Notes: generated from the sequence alone by a model not told the origin. A DNA stretch of 6,493 bases from Gemmatimonadota bacterium (GCA_030550695.1 JAUQOX010000164.1:1-6493), one strand, 5' to 3'. Shown: positions 1 through 5,816, numbered from the stretch's first letter. Translations and numbers: made by a program.

Positions 1-8
1 ACGTTCAT
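1..8 (-). CDS. adk: Start of adenylate kinase gene (5' fragment, 2 codons)
   Basis: Only ATG AAC and the first two bases of a third codon (GT, so valine) are inside the window, giving M-N-V. A strong Shine-Dalgarno, AGGAGG at 19..14, lies 5 nt upstream, so translation initiation here is well supported. The identity is inferred: in many bacteria adk follows secY directly, and adenylate kinases commonly begin M-N-hydrophobic before their P-loop. Adenylate kinase interconverts ATP plus AMP with two ADP in the cytosol. If the gene order differs, map or infA are the alternatives; nothing in eight bases can exclude them. Confidence 0.55.
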
Positions 9-13
9 GTCAT

Positions 14-19
14 CCTCCT
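14..19 (-). promoter_or_regulatory. Shine-Dalgarno of the gene after secY
   Basis: On the minus strand this reads AGGAGG, within TGAGGAGGATGAC, 5 nt before the ATG at 8..6. It is one of the strongest ribosome binding sites in the window and contrasts with the weak sites of secY and rplO. It fits a gene that initiates independently after a long spacer rather than by coupling to secY. Confidence 0.75.
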
Positions 20-29
20 CAGGCTGCAA

Positions 30-59
30 CCCCGAGGCCGCTCAGGGGCGTCACCGCCC
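30..59 (-). promoter_or_regulatory. Two overlapping alternative hairpins upstream of adk
   Basis: In the mRNA sense the first possible stem is GGGCG (59..55) with CGCCC (50..46), closed by a GTGA loop of the GNRA class. The second is CCCC-T-GAG (48..41) with CTC-GGGG (36..30), a 7-bp stem with one bulged T and a CGGC loop. Both need bases 46-48, so they cannot form together. The second ends about 10 nt before the AGGAGG of adk. The inverted repeats are seen directly; a regulatory role is speculation, because such stems arise easily in GC-rich sequence. Confidence 0.3.
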
Positions 60-170
60 GTTACCGTGGCGCCGAACCCCTCTCTCCGTCCCCTCGGGAC
101 CTTTTCCGCGGCGGGCCCCCGCAGCGCGTCGACGGAGATTCGGTCCGCCCCCAGACCGGCAAGTGCGGCC

Positions 171-1481
171 TCAGATGTATCGCCCCCGTCCCCTCATCTT
201 CACGCGACCCTTCTTCATGAAGCCGTCGTAATGCCTCAGGAGGAGGTGTTGCTGGGCCTGCTGGACGGTGTCCAGGGCCACCCCCACCACGATGAGGAGG
301 CCGGTACCTCCGAAGAAGAAGGTTTGGATCCGGAAGATGTCAAAGATCCAGAAGGGAAGAAGGGCAATGAGAGCAAGATAGATTGCGCCGGGCAACGTCA
401 CTCTCGTCAGCACCCGGTCGATGTATTCCGCCGTGCGGGCACCCGGTTTGACCCCCGGAATGAAGCCACCCTGTTTCTTCAGATTCTCCGCCAGGTCCAC
501 CGGGTTGAAAATGATGGCCGTGTAGAAATAGGAGAAGAAAACGATGAGGATGGTGTAGGTGATGTAGTAGACAGTGCTTTGCGGTTGGAAGAGATCCGCC
601 AGAGTTCTCAGAATCGTGGAGTTCGAAAAAGCTGCGGCGGTGCCGGGCACGACGATGAAGGCCTGCGCGAAGATGATAGGCATGACCCCCGCGGAGTTTA
701 CCCGCAGAGGAATGAAGCTCTTCTGGCCTTCCTGGATGCGTCCCCGCCCCACTACTTTCCTGGGAATCTGGATGGGAATCTTCCTGGCAGCCATCGTCAT
801 GGCCACCACCCCCGCCGTCACCCCCAGCAGAACCGCCAGCAGGGCAGCCAGCGCCACAGGCCCGATCTCCCCCGCCATGAGGGCTTCCCAGGTGCGGGCG
901 ACCGCTGCCGGGAAGCTCTCCACGATGCCGAAAAAGATCATGAGGCTCATCCCGTTGCCGATGCCTCGCTCCGTGATCTGCTCCCCCAGCCACATGATAA
1001 AAACGGCGCCGGCCGTGAGGGCCAGGACTGTGGTCAGGGTGAAGCCGATCCCCGGGAAGCGGACAGCGCCGGTGCTCACCAGGAAGACCGAATAACCGTA
1101 CGCCTGGATGGCGCTCAGCCCCACCGTCGCGTAACGGGTCCACTGGGTGATCTTCTTGCGGCCCTCCTCCCCCTCCTTCTGCAGCTTCTCGATGGTGGGA
1201 AACACCGCCGCCAAGAGCTGGAACATGATGCTGGCGGAGATGTAGGGCATGATGCCCAGCGCGAAGATGGTGGCGCGGGAAAGGCCCCCACCCACGAACA
1301 TGTCATAGATGCCGAGGAAGGTCTCCTGCAGAGCGCCGAACTGCTGTCGGAGGATCCCCACATCCAGCCCGGGTACGGTAATGTGGGCCCCGATCCGATA
1401 GATGAGGAGCGCCAGAAGGGTGAAGAGGATCTTTTCCTTGAGCTCCGGGATCCGCCACAGGCTGGGAATAGGATTGGCCAT
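171..1481 (-). CDS. secY: Protein translocase channel subunit SecY
   Basis: SecY forms the membrane channel of the Sec translocon and works with SecE, SecG and the SecA motor or translating ribosomes to export and insert proteins. The 436-residue length is typical. About ten membrane segments can be read, near residues 18-38, 73-95, 115-136, 146-168, 178-197, 207-232, 262-285, 305-325, 362-383 and 387-407, with the plug region around 58-72. Family hallmarks include GIMPYISASIMFQLL (76-90), ITERGIGNGMSL (169-180), RVNSAGVMPIIFA (260-272) and a basic C-terminal tail. The C4 loop (about 233-262) and C5 loop (about 332-360) are the cytosolic docking sites. In C5 the usual PGxRPG motif reads PGVKPG, with K345 replacing the normally conserved arginine. 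The ATG lies 11 nt after the rplO stop with no clear Shine-Dalgarno, suggesting coupling to rplO. The stop is TGA. Confidence 0.98.
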   Translation of the reverse strand: MANPIPSLWRIPELKEKILFTLLALLIYRIGAHITVPGLDVGILRQQFGALQETFLGIYDMFVGGGLSRATIFALGIMPYISASIMFQLLAAVFPTIEKLQKEGEEGRKKITQWTRYATVGLSAIQAYGYSVFLVSTGAVRFPGIGFTLTTVLALTAGAVFIMWLGEQITERGIGNGMSLMIFFGIVESFPAAVARTWEALMAGEIGPVALAALLAVLLGVTAGVVAMTMAARKIPIQIPRKVVGRGRIQEGQKSFIPLRVNSAGVMPIIFAQAFIVVPGTAAAFSNSTILRTLADLFQPQSTVYYITYTILIVFFSYFYTAIIFNPVDLAENLKKQGGFIPGVKPGARTAEYIDRVLTRVTLPGAIYLALIALLPFWIFDIFRIQTFFFGGTGLLIVVGVALDTVQQAQQHLLLRHYDGFMKKGRVKMRGRGRYI

Positions 1482-1492
1482 GGTTGCGCCGT

Positions 1493-1963
1493 TCAGTCGT
1501 CGCTGGTCTCACGCACGAGCTGCATCAAGACGGTGGCTGTTCCGCCCGCGGCCTCGATCTTCCGCCTGGCACCTGCGCTGAAGGCGTGCGCCGAAACCTG
1601 GTAGGCCCCCCCCACATCTCCTTCACCGAGGATCTTCACCGGTTGCCGAAGGCTTCCGATCAGCCCTTGCCGGTAGAGGACAACAGGGTTCACCTGTCCA
1701 GGCTCCAGACGAGCCAGGTCGCGCAGGTTCACCACCTGGTACTCCTGGCGACCGGGGTTGCTGAAGCCCCGCTTCGGGATCCGTCGCTGCAAGGGCATCT
1801 GGCCGCCTTCGAAACCCGGCCGGGTGTTCCCGCCCGTCCGGGCTTTGTGACCTTTATGCCCCCTGCCTGCGGTCTTCCCTTTCCCAGAGCCCGGCCCCCG
1901 CCCCACCCGCTTGCGTTCCCGGTGGGAGCCCGGTGCCGGCTTCAAGTCGTGCAGCTCAGGCAT
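1493..1963 (-). CDS. rplO: 50S ribosomal protein L15
   Basis: L15 is a late-assembling large-subunit protein whose glycine/arginine-rich N-terminal arm threads into 23S rRNA. From the ATG at 1963 the product has 156 residues. It opens MPELHDLKPAPGS, then the basic arm with VGRGPGSGKGKTAGRGHKG (20-38) and RPGFEGGQMPL (48-58), and ends with the globular signature around KILGEG (110-115) and FSAGARRKIEAAGG (128-141). The frame is open for 15 more codons up to a TTG at 2008, but those residues have no counterpart in the family, so the ATG is chosen. No good Shine-Dalgarno precedes it, and the rpmD-rplO gap is 67 nt, unusually long for this operon. It lies 11 nt before secY. Confidence 0.96.
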   Translation of the reverse strand: MPELHDLKPAPGSHRERKRVGRGPGSGKGKTAGRGHKGHKARTGGNTRPGFEGGQMPLQRRIPKRGFSNPGRQEYQVVNLRDLARLEPGQVNPVVLYRQGLIGSLRQPVKILGEGDVGGAYQVSAHAFSAGARRKIEAAGGTATVLMQLVRETSDD

Positions 1964-2030
1964 GGTTCGTCCGTATTCCGTAGGAAGCAACCCACCCACC
2001 CAGGGCAAAAGACCCCGGACGGCGGCTCGC
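1964..2030 (-). other. rpmD-rplO spacer with possible long-range stem
   Basis: This 67-nt gap is the longest inside the ribosomal-protein part of the window. In mRNA sense CGTCCG (2021..2016) is complementary to CGGACG (1973..1968), which ends 4 nt before the rplO ATG. The pairing would close a loop of about 42 nt. The area before the ATG has no good Shine-Dalgarno. I see no promoter or T-run. Six complementary bases across such a loop could be chance in GC-rich DNA. Confidence 0.25.
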
Positions 2031-2225
2031 TCAGTCGTTTCCGTTCTCGATTTCCTCTACCTTCACCAGATGAGGGATCTGGGCAACCATTCCCCGGATG
2101 GCCGGGGTGTCGCGGTGGATCACCGTCTGCTGGTTCCGCTTCAGCCCGAGGGCGGACAACGTGCGCCGATGTTTCTCGGGGCGCCCGCTACGGCTGCGGA
2201 TCTGAGTGATGGCGAGCTTCTTCAT
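2031..2225 (-). CDS. rpmD: 50S ribosomal protein L30
   Basis: L30 is a small alpha/beta protein on the 23S rRNA surface of the large subunit. The 64-residue product is close to the usual 58-62. It shows the family pattern: a first strand KLAITQIRS (3-11), the basic helix start GRPEKHRRTLSALGLKR (14-30), then the VIHRDTPAIRGMVAQIPHLVKV stretch (35-56) and a short acidic tail. A strong Shine-Dalgarno, AAGGAGG at 2239..2233, sits 7 nt before the ATG. It lies 15 nt after rpsE and before rplO, as in most bacterial spc operons. L30 is absent from some bacterial lineages, so its presence is mildly informative about taxonomy. Confidence 0.96.
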   Translation of the reverse strand: MKKLAITQIRSRSGRPEKHRRTLSALGLKRNQQTVIHRDTPAIRGMVAQIPHLVKVEEIENGND

Positions 2226-2240
2226 CCCTCCGCCTCCTTC

Positions 2241-2768
2241 TCAGACATGACGGATTCCGAGCGCTTCGACGGGAATCCCCCGCTCCATCGCCACCTGCTC
2301 CGGTGTCACCAGGTTCTTCAGACCTTCCATGGTGGCTCTCACCACGTTGATGGGGTTGTTCGTACCCAGACTCTTGGTGAGAACGTCCCGGACTCCGGCG
2401 GCCTCCAGCACAGCCCGCACCGGACCTCCAGCAATCACGCCGGTACCAGGGGCCGCCGGGCGAAGGATGACCTTCCCCGCACCCCAGCAACCGGTGACTT
2501 CGTGAGGAATGGTCCCCCGCCGCACCGGCACGACGATCAGATCCTTCTTCGCCTTTTCCAGAGCCTTTCGGATGGCCTCACTCACCTCATTGGCTTTGGC
2601 CAATCCGATCCCGACCTGGCCGGCCTGGTCCCCCACAGCCACCACGGCAGTAAAGGAGAATCTCCTACCACCCTTTACCACCTTGGCCACCCGGTTCACA
2701 TGAATGACGTTCTCCACCCATTCCGTTTCCCGGGGGCGGGCTGGCCGTTTTTCCCGTTCCTTGGACAT
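2241..2768 (-). CDS. rpsE: 30S ribosomal protein S5
   Basis: S5 sits at the 30S mRNA entry side and neck, where it contributes to decoding fidelity and mRNA unwinding. The 175 residues include an N-terminal double-stranded RNA-binding-like domain (about 18-81) with NRVAKVVKGGRRFSF (25-39), the loop where spectinomycin-resistance changes are known to fall. It reads as wild type here. The C-terminal domain follows, with TIPHEVTGCWGAGKVILRPA (86-105) and GTGVIAGGPVRAVLEAAG (108-125). The first 15 or so residues are charged and poorly conserved. Its ATG shares one base with the rplR stop (TGATG at 2770..2766). A purine-rich GGGAGGGAGG run at 2790..2781 lies 12 nt upstream, rather far, so coupling to rplR probably helps initiation. 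Confidence 0.98.
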   Translation of the reverse strand: MSKEREKRPARPRETEWVENVIHVNRVAKVVKGGRRFSFTAVVAVGDQAGQVGIGLAKANEVSEAIRKALEKAKKDLIVVPVRRGTIPHEVTGCWGAGKVILRPAAPGTGVIAGGPVRAVLEAAGVRDVLTKSLGTNNPINVVRATMEGLKNLVTPEQVAMERGIPVEALGIRHV

Positions 2769-3154
2769 CAGAAGATCAATCCTCCCTCCCGGGCACCTTC
2801 GGCGAAGGCCTTGACCCGGCCGTGATACTTGTAGCCTGCCCGATCGAAAACAACCCGTTCCACACCGGCTTCCCGCGCCTTGCGAGCCAGCAGCTTACCG
2901 GCCTCTCTTGCCAGCTCCACCTTCGGGTTTGGTGACTGCGGCTTGAGGGCCCGCAGTTCTTCGGCCAGGGTGCTCACCCCCACAATGGTCCGACCACCAT
3001 CGTCGTCCACCAGCTGTCCCTCGATGTTCCTGAGAGACCGGAACACCACCAAGCGGGGGCGGTGGGGGGTTCCCCGCACTTTCTTGCGGATGCGGCGGTG
3101 GCGCCTGGCTCTGAGGATGCCCCTGCTCTTCTTGAGATTGCCCAACTTAGCCAT
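2768..3154 (-). CDS. rplR: 50S ribosomal protein L18
   Basis: L18 binds 5S rRNA in the central protuberance together with L5, which is encoded five genes upstream. The 128-residue product is slightly longer than the usual ~120. It begins with a very basic tail (residues 1-33, many Arg/Lys) and continues with RPRLVVFRSLRNIEGQLVDD (32-51). It ends with the family signature FDRAGYKYHGRVKAFAEGA (103-121) and GLIF. Its ATG starts 3 nt after the rplF stop, and its TGA overlaps the rpsE start. The upstream GGGAAGTGA is only a moderate ribosome binding site, so expression is probably coupled to rplF. Confidence 0.98.
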   Translation of the reverse strand: MAKLGNLKKSRGILRARRHRRIRKKVRGTPHRPRLVVFRSLRNIEGQLVDDDGGRTIVGVSTLAEELRALKPQSPNPKVELAREAGKLLARKAREAGVERVVFDRAGYKYHGRVKAFAEGAREGGLIF

Positions 3155-3157
3155 GGA

Positions 3158-3697
3158 TCACTTCCCAGCCGTCTTGCCGGCTTTGCGGCGGACCGCTTCG
3201 TCCTTGTAACGGATTCCTTTACCCTTATAGGGTTCGGGGGGCCGGTGGGAGCGAATCTCCGCCGCCACCTGCCCTACCTTCTGCTTGTCCGGTCCCGAAA
3301 CCACGATCGTGGTGGGATTGGGACACTCCAGGGTCACACCCTCGGGAGGAACGATCTCAACAGGGTGGGAATACCCCACCAGGATCTTGAGACCGTTCCC
3401 GATCTTTTCGGCCCGGTAGCCCACCCCCACAATCTCCAGGGTCTTGCTGTAGCCCCGACTCACTCCCAGCACAGTGTTGTTCACCAGGGACCGGGTGAGC
3501 CCATGGAGCGCCTTGTGACGGGGGTCATCCGAGGGCCGAAGCACCCGGATGGTGTTGCCTTCGATCCGGATTCCGATCTCCGGATGAATCTCCAACGTCA
3601 GGTGGCCCTTAGGACCCTCAGCCCTGAAGACCTGCCCTTCGATGGACACTTTCACGCCGGGGGGAACCTCAACCGGCAACTTTCCGATCCTGGACAT
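3158..3697 (-). CDS. rplF: 50S ribosomal protein L6
   Basis: L6 lies near the factor-binding region of the large subunit, close to the sarcin-ricin loop, and consists of two similar alpha/beta domains. The 179-residue length is standard. The start MSRIGKLPVEVPPGV, the motif GVSRGYSKTLEIVGVGYRAE (78-97) joining the two halves, and the C-terminal rRNA-binding signature PEPYKGKGIRYKDE (154-167) identify it. A GGGAGTGA about 6 nt before the ATG is an acceptable Shine-Dalgarno. The gene begins 13 nt after rpsH and ends 3 nt before rplR. Nothing unusual is seen in the sequence. Confidence 0.98.
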   Translation of the reverse strand: MSRIGKLPVEVPPGVKVSIEGQVFRAEGPKGHLTLEIHPEIGIRIEGNTIRVLRPSDDPRHKALHGLTRSLVNNTVLGVSRGYSKTLEIVGVGYRAEKIGNGLKILVGYSHPVEIVPPEGVTLECPNPTTIVVSGPDKQKVGQVAAEIRSHRPPEPYKGKGIRYKDEAVRRKAGKTAGK

Positions 3698-3710
3698 GGA
3701 CGTTCACTCC

Positions 3711-4103
3711 CTACCACACCAGGGCCATGAGCTCACCCCCCACCCCCTCGCGCCGCGCTCCCCGGTCCGACAGCATGCCTTTGGGGGTGGAGAGAATGGC
3801 CATGCCCAGCCCGTTCCGGACACGGGGAATCTCATCCACACCCACATAATGTCGCCGCCCCGGGCGGGAAACCCTCTCCAGGTGACGAATCACCGGCTGA
3901 CCCTCGTGGTGGTTGAGGTCGTTGCGCAACACCCCTCCCGGAGCCCTTTCCACCAGTTTGTAGTCGTGGATGAAGTGGTTCTCCTTCAGGAGCCGCGCGA
4001 TCTCGATCTTTTGGTTCGAGGCGGGGATCTCCACCCAACGATGGCGCGCCATGCTCCCGTTGCGAAGCCTGGTGAGCATGTCTGCGATGGGGTCGGTCAT
4101 CAT
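3711..4103 (-). CDS. rpsH: 30S ribosomal protein S8
   Basis: S8 is a primary binder of 16S rRNA (helix 21 region) and is essential for 30S platform assembly. In E. coli it is also the autorepressor of the spc operon. The 130 residues begin MMTDPIADMLTRLRNG. The C-terminal RNA-binding signature is GLGMAILSTPKGMLSDRGAR (98-117), followed by GVGGELMALVW to the end. The start has two tandem ATG codons (4103 and 4100); either could be used, and MTDPIADML aligns with the family. The upstream site (AAGGA, about 11 nt away) is weak. It lies 19 nt after rpsZ and 13 nt before rplF. Confidence 0.98.
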   Translation of the reverse strand: MMTDPIADMLTRLRNGSMARHRWVEIPASNQKIEIARLLKENHFIHDYKLVERAPGGVLRNDLNHHEGQPVIRHLERVSRPGRRHYVGVDEIPRVRNGLGMAILSTPKGMLSDRGARREGVGGELMALVW

Positions 4104-4122
4104 GGCCGTTCCGATCCTTGAA

Positions 4123-4308
4123 TCACCAACTGGACTTGCGCACGCCGGGGATCTCTCCCCGAAGCGCCATTTCCCGGAAGCAAATCCGGCAGATTCCGAA
4201 CTTCCTCAGGTAGGCCCGGGACCGGCCGCATCGGGAACAGCGGTGGCGGGCCCGGACGGAAAACTTGGGTTTCCGCCTTGCCTTCTCGATCAGGGCTTTC
4301 CTGGCCAT
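4123..4308 (-). CDS. rpsZ: 30S ribosomal protein S14, zinc-binding (type Z)
   Basis: S14 binds 16S rRNA in the 30S head and assembles late. This is the short 61-residue form. It has a complete zinc ribbon made of C24-x2-C27 and C40-x2-C43, followed by FREMALRGEIPGVRKSSW to the end. All four ligands are present, so it should need zinc. The longer cysteine-less S14 that replaces it under zinc limitation in some bacteria is a separate gene and is not in this window. A GAGGA at 4317..4313 precedes the ATG by 4 nt. The 53-nt gap from rplE (4309..4361) shows no obvious structure. The gene is also annotated as rpsN type Z. Confidence 0.97.
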   Translation of the reverse strand: MARKALIEKARRKPKFSVRARHRCSRCGRSRAYLRKFGICRICFREMALRGEIPGVRKSSW

Positions 4309-4361
4309 GAAATCCTCGTGTCCTGGTCTTGCCTAATGGTGTCGAATGCGAGTGTTCTTCC

Positions 4362-5072
4362 CTACGCCACGGGTCTACCGATCTGGACGGGTGACTCCCC
4401 CCGGAAGGGGAAGCCCATAGCCTTCAAGAGGGCAAAGGCCTCATCGTCCTTGTTGGTAGAGGTCACCACGGTAATGTCCATCCCGTGGACCTTCTCGACG
4501 CGGTCGTAGTTCACCTCCGGAAAGATAATCTGCTCCTTGATCCCGAGGGTGTAGTTGCCCCTCCCATCGAAGGACCGCGTCGACAGTCCGCGGAAGTCCC
4601 GTACCCTGGGGATAGCCACGCTGACCAACCGATCGAGGAACTCGTACATCCTTTTCTTGCGGAGGGTCACGCTGACTCCCACCGGCATCCCTTCCCGAAG
4701 AGCGAAGTTCGATACGGACTTCCTGGCTCGGTTCACCACCGGTTGCTGGCCCGTAATAGCAGCCAATTCCTCCACGACGCTATCGAGGAGTTTTTGATTC
4801 CGGGCAGCTTCCCCGATCCCCACGTTCACCACCACCTTCTCGATCCGCGGAATCTGGTGGGGATTGCGAAACCCGAACTGGGCCTGAAGAGCCGGTTTCA
4901 CGTGGTCCAAATAGTGGCGGTACAAGCGAGGTTCCGGAGCCTCGGACATGGGGCGCCATTGGACTTCTGTAGCCGGCGCCTGACCCCGAGGAGCCTTTTC
5001 CGCCGACCCCTTTTTTGCCCCTTTTGCGCTCGCCGCGTTCGCCGGCGGGCCCTGGGTCTTCTTCTTGGCCAT
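4362..5072 (-). CDS. rplE: 50S ribosomal protein L5 with long basic N-terminal extension
   Basis: L5 binds 5S rRNA with L18 and forms part of the central protuberance contacting the 30S head and P-site tRNA. The conserved body spans about residues 47-225: PRIEKVVVNVGIGEA (75-89), PVVNRARKSVSNFALREGMP (111-130), the signature RDFRGLSTRSFDGRGNYTLGIKEQ (158-181) and MDITVVTSTNKDDEAFALL (198-216). At 236 residues it is much longer than the usual ~180. Residues 1-46 are an added Lys/Ala/Gly/Pro-rich tail, and about ten residues are added at the C-terminus. An internal ATG at 4949 (residue 42) lies nearer the usual start, but no Shine-Dalgarno precedes it. The ATG at 5072 has GAGGG and GGGAAG upstream and lies 16 nt after rplX, so it is preferred. 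Confidence 0.95.
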   Translation of the reverse strand: MAKKKTQGPPANAASAKGAKKGSAEKAPRGQAPATEVQWRPMSEAPEPRLYRHYLDHVKPALQAQFGFRNPHQIPRIEKVVVNVGIGEAARNQKLLDSVVEELAAITGQQPVVNRARKSVSNFALREGMPVGVSVTLRKKRMYEFLDRLVSVAIPRVRDFRGLSTRSFDGRGNYTLGIKEQIIFPEVNYDRVEKVHGMDITVVTSTNKDDEAFALLKAMGFPFRGESPVQIGRPVA

Positions 5073-5095
5073 ACTTCCCGATCCCTCATTATGGC
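5068..5095 (-). promoter_or_regulatory. Inverted repeat enclosing the rplE translation start
   Basis: In mRNA sense GCCATA (5095..5090) and TATGGC (5073..5068) are perfect complements separated by 16 nt. The 3' arm contains the whole rplE ATG; the 5' arm overlaps the last codons and stop of rplX. The purine-rich GAGGG and GGGAAG, the only candidate Shine-Dalgarno, lie in the loop. If formed, the hairpin would limit rplE initiation. In E. coli the spc repressor S8 acts at this same rplX-rplE junction. Whether this stem resembles the S8 site is not clear from the sequence, and the role is inferred. Confidence 0.35.
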
Positions 5096-5448
5096 TTGGG
5101 GATCGGATTGCCGGTCTTCACGGCAATCCTCTCCTTCGTTCCGTCCGGCTCGACCCGCATGCGGATCCGACTCGCCTTTCCGGTAGCCGGATCCACCAAC
5201 ATGACGTTGGAGATGTGGATGGGCGCTGCAAAGGTGATGATTCCACCCTCCGGGTTGGCTTGGGTCGGACGCTGATGCCGTTTCCTGAGATTCACCCCCT
5301 CCACCACCACCTGGTCCTTAGCCGGAAGGACTCTGAGAACCGTACCCTCCTTGTCCCGGTCATTCCCCCGGATCACCCGAACCCGGTCTCCTTTCACAAT
5401 CCGTTGCTTGGAGCGCCCGGTTCTAGGCGCCTCTTTCTTGAATCCCAT
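5089..5448 (-). CDS. rplX: 50S ribosomal protein L24
   Basis: L24 initiates large-subunit assembly by binding the 5' region of 23S rRNA and later sits near the peptide exit tunnel. From the ATG at 5448 the product has 119 residues. A KOW-type fold begins at VKGDRVRVIRGNDRDKEGTV (18-37), followed by VVVEGVNLRKRHQRP (47-61), GGIITFAAPIHISNVMLVDP (68-87) and a basic tail. About 16 basic residues precede the KOW domain, more than in the usual ~103-residue proteins. A GTG one codon earlier (5451) is also possible, but GGAGGT at 5460..5455 is 6 nt from the ATG and only 3 nt from the GTG. The ATG overlaps the rplN stop by one base (TGATG). Confidence 0.97.
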   Translation of the reverse strand: MGFKKEAPRTGRSKQRIVKGDRVRVIRGNDRDKEGTVLRVLPAKDQVVVEGVNLRKRHQRPTQANPEGGIITFAAPIHISNVMLVDPATGKASRIRMRVEPDGTKERIAVKTGNPIPKP

Positions 5449-5816
5449 CACAACACCTCCGGCGCCAGGGATACGATTCTCATGTACTTCTTCTCCCTGA
5501 GTTCTCGGCCCACGGGTCCGAAGATCCGGGTGCCCCGGGGTTCCCCCTGGGGGGTGATCAGGACAGCGGCATTATCGTCGAACCTGATATAGGTGCCGTC
5601 CTTCCGCCGCATCTCCTTGTTGGTACGGACGATCACCGCCCGGGCCACATCGCCCTTCTTCACCGGAGCGTTGGGCACGGCGTCCTTCACCGTAACCACA
5701 ACCACGTCGCCGATGCGACCGTAGCGCCTGTGAGACCCACCCAAGACGCGGATCACCAGAGCCTCCTTGGCGCCGGTGTTGTCCGCAATCTTGAGAATCG
5801 ACTCCTGCTGAATCAT
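5448..5816 (-). CDS. rplN: 50S ribosomal protein L14
   Basis: L14 is a small beta-barrel protein on the subunit interface that contributes to an intersubunit bridge and binds 23S rRNA. The chosen ATG at 5816 gives exactly 122 residues, the usual bacterial length. It starts MIQQESILKIADNTGAKEAL and carries the family signature from GDVARAVIVRT (55-65) through KDGTYIRFDDNA (72-83). RGTRIFGPVGRELR (94-107) and a conserved end follow. The frame continues five codons upstream to a TTG at 5831, but those residues are not part of the family. A GGAG at 5829..5826 lies 9 nt before the ATG. The gap from rpsQ is 30 nt, and the TGA stop overlaps the rplX start. Confidence 0.98.
   Translation of the reverse strand: MIQQESILKIADNTGAKEALVIRVLGGSHRRYGRIGDVVVVTVKDAVPNAPVKKGDVARAVIVRTNKEMRRKDGTYIRFDDNAAVLITPQGEPRGTRIFGPVGRELREKKYMRIVSLAPEVL

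Larger units (their letters stand above)
9..170 (-). other. secY-adk intergenic spacer / leader
   Basis: This is 162 nt without a convincing ORF, by far the longest gap in the operon. It is very GC-rich. Two small stems sit next to the adk Shine-Dalgarno (30..48 and 46..59). Neither is followed by a T-run, so there is no intrinsic terminator and transcription probably continues into adk. I looked for a sigma-70 type promoter: a TTGCCG lies just after the secY stop, but no acceptable -10 follows at the right distance. The spacer may hold an internal promoter of another type or simply be a leader; I cannot decide. Confidence 0.6.

Noticed and set aside
30..48. Possible rho-independent terminator after secY
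   Set aside because: The stem exists but is followed by TTGCAGCC rather than a T-run, so intrinsic termination is not supported.
130..170. Possible sigma-70 promoter for adk (TTGCCG after the secY stop)
   Set aside because: No hexamer near TATAAT occurs at 16-18 nt from it; the sequence there is GC-rich.
66..1604. Plus-strand open frame of 512 codons across secY
   Set aside because: It is the antisense shadow of secY in GC-rich DNA. Its protein is a low-complexity mix of His, Gly, Asp and Arg without any recognisable domain, it runs past secY into rplO, and secY itself is unmistakable.
1964..2008. Extending L15 to the TTG at 2008
   Set aside because: The 15 added residues are outside the L15 family, and the MPELHDLKPAPGS start at 1963 aligns with known L15 proteins.
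1484..2825. Overlapping plus-strand open frames opposite rplO, rpmD and rpsE
   Set aside because: They lie antisense to clear ribosomal-protein genes, show biased Arg/Pro/His composition and match no family I recognise.
4898..5089. Arg-rich 63-codon minus-strand frame overlapping the L5 tail, with its ATG overlapping the rplX stop (TAATG)
   Set aside because: The overlap with the rplX stop is attractive, but there is no Shine-Dalgarno at a fitting distance, the composition is what a shifted frame of Lys/Ala codons gives, and the rplE frame continues through it.
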